DNA from: Telmatactis stephensoni | Taxonomy: Eukaryota > Cnidaria > Anthozoa > Actiniaria > Isophelliidae | Length of the DNA: 64,000 nucleotides | Reading direction: 5' to 3' | NCBI GenBank assembly: GCA_029948255.1 | Contig: JALIZF010001491.1 | Span: 248,001 to 312,000, forward strand | The notes under the pieces: generated by a model | The model's database searches: none | What the model was told of the DNA's origin: nothing | What the model saw: the letters and a program-made list of their open reading frames with translations, nothing else | Position numbers and translations under genes: made by a program | Shown: positions 23,386-33,635 of the stretch, piece by piece | How the letters are laid out: each line of letters starts with the position of its first letter | Numbering within the stretch: the stretch's first letter is position 1

Positions 23386-26259
23386 TTAAAATATCAAGGA
23401 TCCAACAGACGAGAGATTCCTCTTAAAAGCTTTTAAACTATTGGACAGTCTGACGTTTGAGGGTAATGAGTTCCATACTTTTGCACCATCATACGAGAGC
23501 GCTCTTTTTAGGTACTCAGTGCGAGGGCCTGGTAGGGCTAGGCACTTTTCTCTATCACGAAGATCGTAGGTATTTTCTTGAAACTGAAAGAGCTCTCTAA
23601 TTGATTTTGGTGCAAGAGCATTTAGTGTCTTAAACATCATCAATGCTTTATGTTCGCTTCTTCTTCTTTGTAAGCTTATCCAGCCAAGAGAAGCTAGAAT
23701 ATCACTGGATCTGATATCGTAGCTGCTTTTTGTTAATATTCTTGCAGCTCGATTTTGCATTTTTTGCAATCTTTCAGCCGATGTTGCTGGTAAATTATCC
23801 CACACCACATCGCAGTAATCGAACCAAGGTAAAACTAGGGAGTTATAGATGGTAATGGCTGTCTCTAAGGGAATGCAATCACGTACCTGCCTTATGCCTC
23901 CCAACCCAGATGATATTTTCTTACAAATATAATCAATGTGAGCGGCCCAAGACAGTCTTTCATCAATTACAACACCTAGAGTTTTCGCCTTTGAGACTCT
24001 AGTAACTGGTTCGTTATCTAAATATATGTGTGGCTCAGGGATAATTTTCCTTAATTTATCATCAGAAGCAATGAACATGTGCTCAGTCTTGGCTGAGTTT
24101 AAGCTAAGTTTATTAGCCTTCAACCAATTACAGATTCCAGAAATGTCAGCATTTACGTCGTTGAATAATGACTTTTGTGATGTACCACAAGTGGTGAGAC
24201 TTGTGTCATCGGCGTACATTCTGGCATTTGAGAAATGAATACTGTTAGGTAGATCGTTTATATATAAAATGAATAATAATGGCCCAAGGATTGAACCCTG
24301 GGGTATGCCACAATCAAGTGTTTTTAGACTTGATAAAGTATTATTTATGTAGCATTTCTGAGTTCGACCTGTCAGGTAGGATTTAAACCACCTCGTCGAC
24401 TGCTCTGCAATGCCATAATATTTTAACTTTTGGAGAAGGATAAAATGATTTACCGTGTCGAAGGCTTTTGTAAAATCTAAAAATGTGACACAGTTCATTT
24501 TACCTTCATCCATATTTGTGAGCCACTCTGTTGTGGCTTCTAGCAAGGCAGTAGCAGTCGAATGAAGCGGCCTAAACCCAGACTGATTTTGTGAAAGTAG
24601 GTTATTTGAATTCAAATACTCATATAATTGGTTGAAAACTATTCTCTCGAAAATTTTGGCAACTGAGGATAAGACCGAAATAGGACGATAATTATTCAAG
24701 TCGTCTTTGCTATTTGCTTTGTGAATTGGCGTAACTTTTGCAAGTTTCATGCCTTCAGGAAAAATTCCTTTATCAATTGAACGATTAAATACTCCCACTA
24801 ACGATTGACTTATGATCGGCGAAGCTACTTTAATGAAGTATGACGGAATACCGTCAAGACCTGTTGCTTTTTTACTGTCTATGGATTTAATGACTTTCAT
24901 AAGTTCTTCAACTGACGTGTGCCGTAAGGTGAAGGTTGAACGAGCTCTTATCAAATAGTCATTAAAAGCAATCGGTCCATCTGGAATTGAACTTGCTAGT
25001 TTAGTACCAATTTCCGAGAAGTGGGAATTGAAAATTTCTGCAATTTCCTTCGAGTCACTCAACGATATATTGTCTACTTTGATAGATGAAATATAAGAGC
25101 TAGATTTAGTCCTTCTTGAAAGGACCTCATTGATAGTTTTCCAAGTCTCCTTAGAGTTTTTTGAATTCTGAGCAAAATGATTTTCATAATATAATTTCTT
25201 AGCTCTTTTTATTTCGTTGTTGACTCGATTCTTTACAGCCTTAAAATTATTCCAGTCATCCCTCGAGTTTGTTTGAATAGCTATCCGTTTCTTTTTATCT
25301 CTATTGAACATAGCTTTCCTCAAGTCAATAGACATCCAGGGAGACTTTTTGTTTCTTATTCGTTTTGTTTTGACCGGTGCATGTGAGTCAAGAACAGAGA
25401 GGAAAAGCTCCTTCCATTTGTCCCACATATCATCCGGGCTTTCCATATCATTCAAGGAATCCCAGGGGAGTTCTTCTAAATCCATAAGAAACTTATCGGA
25501 GTCAAAGTTTTTAACCGACCTGTATGAGATTGAACAATGATTGTTGTTTGTTGGTATTGCTATTTTACGGATTACATAAACCAAACTATGATCACTGATT
25601 CCAATGTGGATCACGCCACTTTGAACTACCCTATCTGGGCTATTCGTTAGAATCACATCAATGAGAGTTTTAGTTTTTTCTGTGACTCGAGTTGGTTCTG
25701 TAATTAACTGAATAAGCTGAAACAATTCAGCAGTTGACTTTAGATGTCGGGTTTGTTGACTCACAATAGTAGATAATAGATCACAGTTTAAATCCCCTAG
25801 GATATAGGCTTCTTTAAATTCAGAATCTATCTTTGTTAATATATTTTCAAATATATTAAAAAATGAACATGGATCATAGTTAGGAGGCCTATAACAAGCT
25901 AATACAGCAAAAGACTTACTATTTGGTTTCATAATTTCAAAACATAGCGACTCCACTTTGTTATCAGTTAAGTCACTACGGTTTTTCCCATTTATGCCCA
26001 TTTTTAAGTATACACAGACTCCCCCACCAAAACGGTTTCTATCAGACCTAAAAATCTCAAAACCCTCGATGCTCACTATAGAACTTGGGATAGATGGATC
26101 GAGTCTTGACTCATTTATACAAAGAAGATCAAGATTTTGCTGAAATACCCACATTCTCAGTTCATCTATATGAGCTACGAGGCTAGTTATATTCAGAGAG
26201 GCCATTTTAAATCCCCTTACATTTGGGACAAAATTAGGTCTGCTATTACCGTCAGACAT
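23386..26259 (-). CDS. LINE ORF2: endonuclease plus reverse transcriptase, uninterrupted
   Basis: This 957-codon ORF has no stop or shift. Residues about 15-235 form the endonuclease (LNITSLVAHIDEL, CINESRLD, LGDLNCDL, GISDHSLV). Residues about 500-760 form the reverse transcriptase (NYRPISVLSSVAKIFE, FLDFTKAFDTVNH, GIPQGSILGPLLF, and YADD at residues 682-685, 24205-24216). The end matches the usual carboxy-terminal motif (GAKVWNSLPSNVRLSNS). The endonuclease nicks target DNA and the reverse transcriptase copies the element RNA there. The full-length frame suggests recent activity, though its own ORF1 is truncated. Confidence 0.92.
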   Translation of the reverse strand: MSDGNSRPNFVPNVRGFKMASLNITSLVAHIDELRMWVFQQNLDLLCINESRLDPSIPSSIVSIEGFEIFRSDRNRFGGGVCVYLKMGINGKNRSDLTDNKVESLCFEIMKPNSKSFAVLACYRPPNYDPCSFFNIFENILTKIDSEFKEAYILGDLNCDLLSTIVSQQTRHLKSTAELFQLIQLITEPTRVTEKTKTLIDVILTNSPDRVVQSGVIHIGISDHSLVYVIRKIAIPTNNNHCSISYRSVKNFDSDKFLMDLEELPWDSLNDMESPDDMWDKWKELFLSVLDSHAPVKTKRIRNKKSPWMSIDLRKAMFNRDKKKRIAIQTNSRDDWNNFKAVKNRVNNEIKRAKKLYYENHFAQNSKNSKETWKTINEVLSRRTKSSSYISSIKVDNISLSDSKEIAEIFNSHFSEIGTKLASSIPDGPIAFNDYLIRARSTFTLRHTSVEELMKVIKSIDSKKATGLDGIPSYFIKVASPIISQSLVGVFNRSIDKGIFPEGMKLAKVTPIHKANSKDDLNNYRPISVLSSVAKIFERIVFNQLYEYLNSNNLLSQNQSGFRPLHSTATALLEATTEWLTNMDEGKMNCVTFLDFTKAFDTVNHFILLQKLKYYGIAEQSTRWFKSYLTGRTQKCYINNTLSSLKTLDCGIPQGSILGPLLFILYINDLPNSIHFSNARMYADDTSLTTCGTSQKSLFNDVNADISGICNWLKANKLSLNSAKTEHMFIASDDKLRKIIPEPHIYLDNEPVTRVSKAKTLGVVIDERLSWAAHIDYICKKISSGLGGIRQVRDCIPLETAITIYNSLVLPWFDYCDVVWDNLPATSAERLQKMQNRAARILTKSSYDIRSSDILASLGWISLQRRRSEHKALMMFKTLNALAPKSIRELFQFQENTYDLRDREKCLALPGPRTEYLKRALSYDGAKVWNSLPSNVRLSNSLKAFKRNLSSVGSLIF

Positions 26260-26328
26260 AGCGTTAGAAACGATACTAGGGAAATAAATAGAGGAATCTG
26301 TCTCGCCTAATGGATCCTTACCTGCGAA

Positions 26329-26577
26329 TCATGCCTTAGTTTTAATATATTTGTTAAAATCTTGCGCAAAGACCCCCAGTCCTGAACGATTCAAATGCAG
26401 TCCTTTGGTGTTAAGTCCTTTCTCTGTTACGTTATGAGCAATGTAGTCCCAATCCCGTCCATTGCAGAAAGCTCTGAGGGATTTGTTTACATCTTTTCTT
26501 GCGGTTTCAAGGGCAGTTGAGTCTTGGCGTATGGTTAGTTCAGATATTGCTATTCTACAAAGAGGAAGCTGTTCTTC
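26329..26577 (-). pseudogene. LINE ORF1 carboxy-terminal remnant (SGNH-esterase-like)
   Basis: The reading is ISELTIRQDS...DWDYIAHNV...KGLHLNRSGLGVFAQDF. The GLHLN box near the end is typical of the SGNH-hydrolase (esterase) domain carried in ORF1 of several CR1/L2 LINEs. The catalytic serine part is missing because the element is truncated at the AGA tract. The stop lies about 70 bp upstream of the ORF2 start. Confidence 0.65.
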
Positions 26578-26673
26578 AAGAAGAAGAAGAAGAAGAAGAA
26601 GAAGAAGAAGAAGAAGAAGAAGAAGAAGAAGAAGAAGAAGAAGAAGAAGAAGAAGAAGAAGAAGAAGAAGAAG
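26578..26673. repeat. (AGA)n microsatellite, about 32 units
   Basis: A near-perfect trinucleotide tract at the 5' break of LINE element 2. Confidence 0.95.
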
Positions 26674-27260
26674 CATGTGTTTCTAATATGTTTTATGTAG
26701 GCTTACCAATCCAAATAAAAATAAAATAACAAAAACAACAACAACAACAATAATAATGAACGAGTTCGTGAAAGCTCCGCCCCCAAGAATGATGGACGGA
26801 TCAGAAAAGACCAAAATCTTACCGACGTTGGAGGTCGCAATGCAACGAATTTCGCTGTAGCAGCGTCTTTTATTTTTTGTTTTTATACCAATTCACCACT
26901 TCATTTCACGTATTCCCAAATGCATCTACCAACATAACATGGTCTTTCTTTTATTGCATCAAATTCATATCCTCCTCTAGGGTCAAAATCCATGCATGGT
27001 ATCCATACATGTAAAGCAAACTACCAAATCGTCGTTCTTATCGTTGCATTTATCATCACATATATATAGTATCTACATATTAAAGTAACAAAATTGCCTT
27101 TACTGATTTGCATTTCATAAGACCTGACAAAGAGGCAAATTATTTCAACAATACCTGTAACCACATAAAGTATCATTAAAGCTTTTACTGTTGCATTTCG
27201 ACCCCATTTATTAATTTCTTTTCTCTGGCGTTCATTGATGCATAATTGCAATATATAATG
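26674..27260. other. No gene seen
   Basis: AT-rich sequence. I found no trace of the missing 5' part of SRCR exon D here. Confidence 0.5.
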
Positions 27261-27267
27261 GAGAGAT

Positions 27268-27324
27268 CAGCAGTGCAAGCCAGTCCAACTGACGTACTGC
27301 TTACTGTAAACTAAGGAGCAGCGA
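27268..27324 (-). pseudogene. Linker exon with an in-frame stop
   Basis: After a TTTTGTAG acceptor the phase-1 frame reads VAAP then TAG, where other copies have CAA. The remainder (FTVSSTSVGLACTA) is otherwise preserved. Confidence 0.65.
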
Positions 27325-27482
27325 CTACAAAAGAAAGACAAGCAACAAGCTGTTACAAATTATTGTCATGTTAAGTAATGAGCTGAAATCCTGACGATGT
27401 TATGTTTAGGGTACATGTAGGTTGATGGGACAAATGAAATATATGAAAATAACTAATAAACCATGTTTTCCTTAAAACTCAC

Positions 27483-27776
27483 CAATCTTGCACGTAACAC
27501 CAACGTCCTCGACATGGTGACAGTTTGCATTTCCCCATCCATCGTTGCCGCAGTCAGCAATCGAACTTTCTCCACCAGAACAGGTAGGGCTGTCAAACCA
27601 AATGATGCCTTTGACAGGACTAAAGTTTGTGTGTTTGGCAACTTGTACTCCAGCGTACCCAAGCATACGACAAACCACCTCAGCGTCCTTCGTGTCCCAT
27701 CCATTGTCACATACAGTACCCCACGCACCATTGTATCTGACTTCAACTCGACCAGAATTGGGTGACGTTCCTCCAG
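27483..27776 (-). CDS. Type-1 SRCR exon (E)
   Basis: It reads GGTSPNSGRVEVRYNGAWGT through six cysteines to VTCKIG, with a GTGAGT donor in phase 1. Variable patches are DNGWDTK, DSPTC and GNDGWGNANCHHVED; SPTCSGGESSIADC is the most divergent version of the third-to-fourth cysteine segment. The standard exon start (VPPVQV) is replaced upstream of CTTTTAG, so the acceptor is uncertain. The following linker has a stop, so the module may be dead. Confidence 0.7.
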
Positions 27777-27939
27777 CTAAAAGAACTTGATTGAGTATTT
27801 AGTGAGTAAGACATGATGAAGAAGTAAACTATTTCAGCAATACTTTTGATGAGTAAAATAATGTCATTTTAGCTTTTCATGTTCTATTTTGACCTAATTT
27901 ATAAACTTCTTTTCTTTGGTGTTCTTTTCTTTGGTGTTC

Positions 27940-28021
27940 ATTAATGCATGAGAAATGACAAGATCAGCAGTGCAGGCTAGTCCAACCGATGTGCTGCTTA
28001 CTGTAAATCGAGGAGCAGCAA
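27940..28021 (-). CDS. Linker exon
   Basis: It reads VAAPRFTVSSTSVGLACTAD and then LVISHALMN after a TTTTGCAG acceptor. The phase is 1 and no stop is seen. Confidence 0.5.
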
Positions 28022-28180
28022 CTGCAAAAGTAAAACAAGCAACAAGCTGTTACAATTATTGTCATGTTAAGTAATGCACTAAAATCCTGACGATGTTATA
28101 TGTTTAAGGTATATGTAGGTTGATGAAACAAATGAAAGATATGAAAATAACTAATAAACCATTATTTCTTTTAAACTCAC

Positions 28181-28315
28181 CCATCTTGCACGTGACACCA
28201 ACGTCCTCGTTATGCCAACAGCTTGTATATCCCCATCCACTATGACTACAGTTGGCAATAGACATTTCTGTACCAGTACAAGTAAGGTATCTAAACCATA
28301 TTATACCTTTGACAG
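28181..28315 (-). pseudogene. Type-1 SRCR exon (F), 3' half only
   Basis: It retains KGIIWFRYLTCTGTEMS through GYTSCWHNEDVGVTCKMG and a GTGAGT donor. Homology to the other exons ends at 28315, where unrelated sequence begins. A domain lacking its first two cysteines cannot fold normally. Confidence 0.75.
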
Positions 28316-28362
28316 AGACCTGGGGTGATCTGATCGAATCTGATCGGCGCTTTGAACAATTG

Positions 28363-28470
28363 AAAAAGCAGCTTTTTGATATAACTGATCAAGTGTATTG
28401 TTTGCATTGCTAGATAAAAAAGCAGCTTTTTGATATAACTGATCAAGTGTATTGTTTGCATTGCTAGACA
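28363..28470. repeat. Tandem direct duplication, about 53-bp unit
   Basis: A unit beginning AAAAAGCAGCTTTTTGATAT and ending TTGCATTGCTAGA occurs twice almost perfectly. Confidence 0.85.
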
Positions 28471-28629
28471 CTAGCTTCAATTTGCAAATATCCTTTGGAC
28501 CATTATTGTGTCAAGTAATTCAAGTTAACAGATGCAAAGCAATGAGATCAGTCAATTGATCTTCAGCTCTACTTCTAAAATAGTAAAGGCAGTACTTTTC
28601 GTGTAGTTCCACTATTGCCACCACCGAAA

Positions 28630-29000
28630 GTTAATCCTCCGCCCCCAAGGTTGATACCATCTCCACCTCCAATAGTAAAACTTCCGCCATTTCATCTGGC
28701 TCTACCATCACCAAAACCTCCGCCTTCGCACCACCAATTCCTTTTCCACCACCAAAACCTCCGGCACCACCTGCTTCACGTCCCCCTGTGGGACAGCTAC
28801 CACCAACTCCTACTCCACGCACTCCAAGCTGTTTCTCTCACTTCAGGTGGAATTGAGTTCCACGTTATAGTTCCTCTGTACGAGAAACTGCTTTTAAAGA
28901 AATCTGTCTTTGGTATGTGCTTAATTTCTAATTTATTACCATCCCTGAATATTGCTTTATAACCATTAGAATCCTTAACTTCATAAAGTAATAGGCACAT
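28630..29000 (-). pseudogene. LINE ORF2 carboxy-terminal remnant next to a Gly-rich coding fragment
   Basis: From 29000 the minus strand reads LEIKHIPKTDFFKSSFSYRG and then TITWNSIPPEVRE, the typical carboxy-terminal motif of CR1-like ORF2. Downstream (28800-28630) the frame is Gly-rich (GGFGGGKGIGG; after a shift GGGDGINLGGGGLTFGGG), like a repetitive structural protein. These look like two unrelated decayed pieces placed side by side. Confidence 0.5.
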
Positions 29001-29563
29001 ATTATGCGCATGTGGCTACTGTTTTAAAAGATTACGCAGCCAATAGGTGTATGCCGAGAGTGAGTGAAAACCCATTGTGTTCTTTTGCTATTTATTATCT
29101 GGCACAAAATTAAATAGAGTGATCACACTTACTTAAGGTGGCTCGATATAGTTCTTTTTATTAACCATGCTTCCGTTTTTCACATCACGAATTGAGCAGT
29201 TATTGGACTTGAATCAAAGTTTTGTTTTTTGTCCATTTCATTTCTAATTGCGTAGCCATAGCGATGTTAAACAAAGATGGCTCAAATAAATTTTTCTAAA
29301 ATATCTCTCGAACTCAAGCAGCTCTAGACAAGACAGGTGTTGTTATTGTTTGTTGAGTGCCACGTTTTAATCTAAAAAGACGCTTCGTTTCATTCAAGAA
29401 ATACGAAACAGTTATAGTACATTTTATTAGCGACTTTTTAAAGCAAAGAGAGTGGTTGTGGTGGCAAGTTTATAACTTTGACATACCTTATTAACTTCTT
29501 TTCTTTGGAATTTTTAGATCGAAGCTTGATTAATGACAAGATCAGCAATGCAAGTAATGCATT
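29001..29563. other. No intact gene; possible linker exon remnant at 29500-29555
   Basis: The stretch near 29520 matches the tail of the linker exon (ADLVINQ, then a stop) but its first half is absent. The rest is AT-rich with no supportable gene. Confidence 0.45.
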
Positions 29564-29633
29564 CAAAGAAAAGAAAAACCGGTCATGGTAAATGGCCCAG
29601 GAATCCCGATTTTATGTGGTTTCGATCGTCTTA
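29564..29633. repeat. Fragment of the 1-3320 segmental repeat
   Basis: GGTCATGG...AATGGCCCAG and its neighbours match 2653-2722 and 12097-12165. Confidence 0.75.
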
Positions 29634-29799
29634 ATTCAAGAATGCAAACCTTTGTCAGGAGGGTAGACATTAGTTAGTCTTGGGAGATGAGGTGGCCGTG
29701 TTTATGAATGAATCGGCTTTAGAAAATTAAATAAAGGACGAATTTAGGGCCACCTCATCTCCCAAGGCATTCCCCTGACAAAGATGTAAATTCTTGAAT
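29634..29799. mobile_element. MITE with about 65-bp inverted repeats
   Basis: The ends are ATTCAAGAATGCAAACCTTT and the imperfect reverse complement ending ATTCTTGAAT; the inner part GGGAGATGAGGTGGCC is mirrored by GGCCACCTCATCTCCC. It sits at the right end of the fragment of the segmental repeat. Confidence 0.75.
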
Positions 29800-30914
29800 A
29801 TTGCAGTCATTTGCATTCAAAACAAAAGCGCAAGAAATCTGGTTTCAAGCGTTTGTGCAGCATATCGTACGATACTTTATAAAATTTATTTCTCCTGATC
29901 TATATTGTGTACAAAAACAAAAATCAGTACCGTCGTTTAATGAAACCTTGAATTTATTGTTTCTAGCTTTAAAACAGCAGCTACGCTACAGAATTTTTCC
30001 AATGTTAGCTTTAAAGTGCGTCAATACGTTTTGACCATTTTCAGTGTTTTATAAACATTATAAACATTGCTTATATTTTTTAACGGCTTGTTCTGTGGGC
30101 GATCAGTTTTACACTTTTATTAGGCGGACATTAAGTAACCTTTTTGTTGTCATTTGAGGTTCGTGGTTGTTATTCTCAGAGTACAAGGGGTGCTTTAAGA
30201 TTCATGACGATTTCAGAACACTTTTAGGGTACACTATTGGCGGACAATCGTCCTCGCATTTCTATTCCGACGATCTTGGTGAAACTCACTGAGCTTGAAG
30301 TTTGATTCATTGTAGTTTGATTCCCTGTGTTTCATCCAATTATACCAACAAAATTTTGATTTAGAGTGGGTTATTTCTAAACAGTGGGGTCAGGTTTTGT
30401 TGAAATTACTCCAAAAATATTTCTCTTCAATAAAATCGCTTAAGGCCAATGTGTAGCTGGATAATTGGAGTAAAAGTTCCTAAAAAGCTATTGAAATTGA
30501 ACGCGATCCTAAAAAGTTGTGACCAAAAGTCTGTCAAGGCCGAATGCCTCCTGAATTTCTATTGAGTCACCTTAAGTACTCATGCACTGTATTATTCAAA
30601 ATGTTTTCAAACAGGTTGACTAGTGCTTGATACAATAACACAAGTTTTAAGAAATGTATAAATATATTTTATTCAAATTTACTTGCATTCATTATAAAAC
30701 TAACTGATTAAAGTTTGTTTATATAAATACGAATCGCACCCTGTGGCGGATAAAGAATACTTTTGTATTACAGAGAATCTGACAAAGAATGCATGTAAAT
30801 GTTTTGGTTGCGGATGTGCACATTAAACATCTGTCGATTTAGCTGAATAGAACTAGTGAGAGTAGTCTGTGTAAATAAAGCAAAGTTTCGATTCACCAGA
30901 AATTTTAGCGAGAT
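29800..30914. other. No gene seen
   Basis: AT-rich sequence without a convincing ORF, repeat or RNA gene. Confidence 0.5.
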
Positions 30915-31177
30915 CAGGCTCGTAACATGGTATATGGGATCAGGGATCAAGCCCCAAATTATGGCCAAGATCAGGGATCAGGGATCAGAGGCCAGGGCTG
31001 CGGGATCAAATGGGTGGGATCGAGGATCAGGGACATTGGGTCAGGATCAGGGATCATCTCAGTTTTTTGCACCAAGGATCAGGGATCAAAAATTTCTAAA
31101 CATAATGGGCTCAGGAATAAAAATTTCCGTAAAAATCCGGGATCATTGAGACGAAAATATACCATGTTACGAGCCTG
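30915..31177. mobile_element. Inverted-repeat element filled with GATCAGG repeats (copy 1)
   Basis: The ends are CAGGCTCGTAACATGGTATA and its reverse complement. The interior is a degenerate array of GGGATCA/GGATCAGG units. A second copy in the opposite orientation is at 37918-38141. Confidence 0.8.
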
Positions 31178-31199
31178 CGATATGATGTGGCTGTCTGTG

Positions 31200-31330
31200 A
31201 GATTTTACCTCTTTGAAGAACGTTCGAATACAACTTATCGTCTTGCATCTTCAACTTAGCTTCGATCGATGAAAAGCTTGTAAAAGAACATTGCCTTTCC
31301 CTAGAAATATCACTTAACATTTTAATTGTG
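31200..31330 (-). pseudogene. Fragment related to the ORF at 49399-49752
   Basis: The minus strand reads KMLSDISRERQCSFTSFSS and then DDKLYSNVLQRG, which parallels RFSDVSRGRQCAFMSLSALL at 49399-49752. It is short and out of context. Confidence 0.45.
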
Positions 31331-31704
31331 ACCTTGATGCATACTTCTAGTAACATAAACAACATGATAATAGTTGTGAATAACAATGGTTTACCTCGAA
31401 AAAATACCCAGCTGAATCCTAATTCATATCATGTACAAACACAACTAAATCTGCCTAATCTCGCAACTGCCCTTAACCAGTTGTAACGACCAGTTGTCGC
31501 GTGGTGAGTGCAGTTGTCATATTTTTTAAAAGTGATATCCGGTGATCATTAATTCCGATCATTCCAAAGATATTTCGATGACGTCACGAATCATCGTTCA
31601 CTCTATCTATCTACGTACGTGTCTATCTAAACCAAGAGGCCGAGTTCATAGCTGGTCTATAAACACGCCGCGCATGACACACAGGAATCCCACTGCAAGA
31701 TTAG

Positions 31705-32265
31705 TGCAACTAGACATGAAAAGAGACGCCTTTTAACATTGACTAAATAGTCAACGAACAAGAGTCCTATGTAAAAACTAACCAGTAACAAAATAGAAAT
31801 ACGTAATTTTCTAAAACAAAACAAGACAAGACAAGACAAGACAAGACAAGACAAGACAAGACAAGACAAGACAAGACAAGACAAGACAAGACAAGACAAG
31901 ACAAGACAAGACAAGACAAGACAAGACAAGACAAGACAAGACAAGACAAGACAAGACAAGACAAGACAAGACAAGACAAGACAAGACAAGACAAGACAAG
32001 ACAAGACATGAGACAAGACAAAACAAAATGAAACGAAACGAAACGAAACGAAACGAAACGAAACGAAACGAAACGAAACAAAACAAAACAAAACAAAACA
32101 AAACAAAACAAAACAAAACAAAAAACACCGAAAAAAACAAAAACAGCAGCAACAGGGAGATCAACCATTTAGGATTATCGGAGTGGGAAACTTACTTTAG
32201 AGCTATTATTTTTCTCTCGAGCTAAAACGACGTTCGCCATTGCCTCTGAAATTACAAGAAGATTA
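31705..32265. repeat. Segmental repeat, partial third copy
   Basis: The flanks on both sides of the pentanucleotide tract match copies 1 and 2. The right flank on the minus strand starts with ATGGCGAACGTCGTTTTAGC and reaches a GTAAG, so it may hold an old first exon, but the two copies differ in frame after the sixth codon. Confidence 0.8.
31816..32125. repeat. Pentanucleotide microsatellite (ACAAG, then GAAAC, then AAAAC)
   Basis: About 36 ACAAG units are followed by GAAAC and AAAAC blocks. The block order is inverted compared with 3046-3313. Confidence 0.95.
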
Positions 32266-32520
32266 CAGTTTCAAAATGAATTATAGTGATCTATTTATTA
32301 AAAGTAATTAATCGTTATTTAGATTTAGCAGACAACACGCGTTCTAGCAGTCATGTTGCGCTTTATGCAGGTACACGAACTCATTGGACAAAAACGATGG
32401 TCAACATGACACTTTGAATCACAACTAATAACAAAGATGATCGAAAGATATTAGACAATTATGGTTTCATTATATACATGTATGTTAAATTTCTGTTAAA
32501 TTTCAGAAAATTACAAAGGA

Positions 32521-32570
32521 AAAGTTCCCTAACAGTATGAATACTATTCATACTGTCAGGGAACTTTTTG
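32521..32570. repeat. Near-perfect 50-bp palindrome
   Basis: AAAAGTTCCCTAACAGTATG is followed by its inverted copy ending in GGGAACTTTTT. In the paralogous block at 35357 only the left half is present, so the palindrome arose by local inverted duplication or was lost there. Confidence 0.85.
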
Positions 32571-32724
32571 ATTTTGTCTAGTTAGACTTATGGAAATATT
32601 TATGAAATGTTGATTTTTCATCCCTAAAATGGGCCACTGACGATTTAACTGTTCAAAAAACATTGCTGAAGAGTTACATTATGATTTCTGCCTGTGAATT
32701 TATTTTCTTTTCGAAACCCGTAAA

Positions 32725-33060
32725 AAGAATTCTTTGGAACCAACGGTTGTATTTTTTGGAAAAGCTATAATATCGCACTTTTTATTATATTGTTATTTAT
32801 TAAAATAAGTAACAACAAACACAGTAAGACAAATACCCAATTAATGCGGATTTTACAACTTTTTTTGGAAGGGGGGGAGGGGGGGTAGATTGAAGCACGA
32901 TTAATTACAAAATCTGGCCACCGTTTTACAAAACGTGAGTAACTTACTAACCCAAATTCGGATCCGTCGGCGCCACGACGATTCACAGCTGCTTTCTTCT
33001 TTTCCAAAAGACAGTCGCTTTTAGTATGCAATTCCTTCTAATTTTGTCTCTTATTAACTC
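32725..33060. repeat. Repeated block with poly-G tract
   Basis: The block from GTAAAAAGAATTCTTTG to AAACGTGAGTAACTTA recurs at about 33706-33940 and 36170-36405. All three have a G run of different length near the same place (32871-32886, 33855-33875, 36314-36341). Confidence 0.8.
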
Positions 33061-33069
33061 TTCTTTTCT

Positions 33070-33160
33070 TTGGCATTAATCGAATCATAATTAATGACAA
33101 CATCAGCAGTGCAAGCCAGTCCAACCGATGTAGGGCTTACTGTAAATTGAGGAGCAGCGA
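33070..33160 (-). CDS. Linker exon
   Basis: It reads VAAPQFTVSPTSVGLACTAD, then VVINYDSINAKEK, and reaches a stop if no splice occurs. Acceptor TTTTGCAG. Confidence 0.5.
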
Positions 33161-33317
33161 CTGCAAAAGTAAGACAAGCAACAAGTTGTTATAATTATAG
33201 TCATGTTACGTAATCCACTGAAAACCTGAAAATGTTATGTTTGAGATATGTGTAGGTTGATAAGAGAACTAAAGATATGAAAATAATTAATAAATTATGT
33301 TTTTCTTTTGAACCTAC

Positions 33318-33635
33318 CCATCTTGCACGTGACACCAACGTCAAGGTTATGCGTACAGGCATAACCCCAACCATCATGACTACAGCTGGTAATAGACATT
33401 TCTGTACCAGAACAAGCAACCAAATCCAACCATGTTATGCCTTTGACAGGACTAAAGTTTTTGTGTTTGACAACTTGTACTCCAGGGTACCCAAGCATAC
33501 GACAAACCACCTCAGCGTCGTTGTTGTCCCATCCTCTATTACATACAGTACCCCATACGCCATGGTACCTGACATCAAGTCGACCAGAATTGGTTGACGT
33601 TCCTCCAGCTAAACGAACTTGAACAGGTTGAACAG
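33318..33635 (-). CDS. Type-1 SRCR exon (I)
   Basis: A full-length 318-bp exon between a CTACAG acceptor and a GTAGGT donor, phase 1 at both ends. It reads AVQPVQVRLAGGTSTNSGR to VTCKMG with six cysteines. Variable patches are NRGWDNN, DLVAC and SHDGWGYACTHNLD. The linker follows at 33160. Its duplicate at 35785-36101 carries a frameshift, so this is the working copy of the pair. Confidence 0.88.

Larger units (their letters stand above)
23187..26673 (-). mobile_element. CR1/L2-like LINE (element 2), 5'-truncated, with intact ORF2
   Basis: On the minus strand the order is an ORF1 remnant (26329-26577), ORF2 (23386-26259), a 3' UTR and a TC/TTC repeat tail (23187-23240). The 5' end runs into a 96-bp AGA tract at 26578-26673, so both borders are the same type of repeat. 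Confidence 0.85.

Noticed and set aside
26462..26729. Poly-Arg, poly-Glu and poly-Leu ORFs
   Set aside because: They translate the AGA trinucleotide tract.
31657..32225. Long ORFs of repeated SCLVL and RNETK words
   Set aside because: They translate the ACAAG and GAAAC tracts.
32194..32250. First exon starting MANVVLA upstream of a GTAAG site (also at 12770-12800)
   Set aside because: The two copies lose the same frame after the sixth codon and no downstream exon is visible, so a coding call is not supportable.
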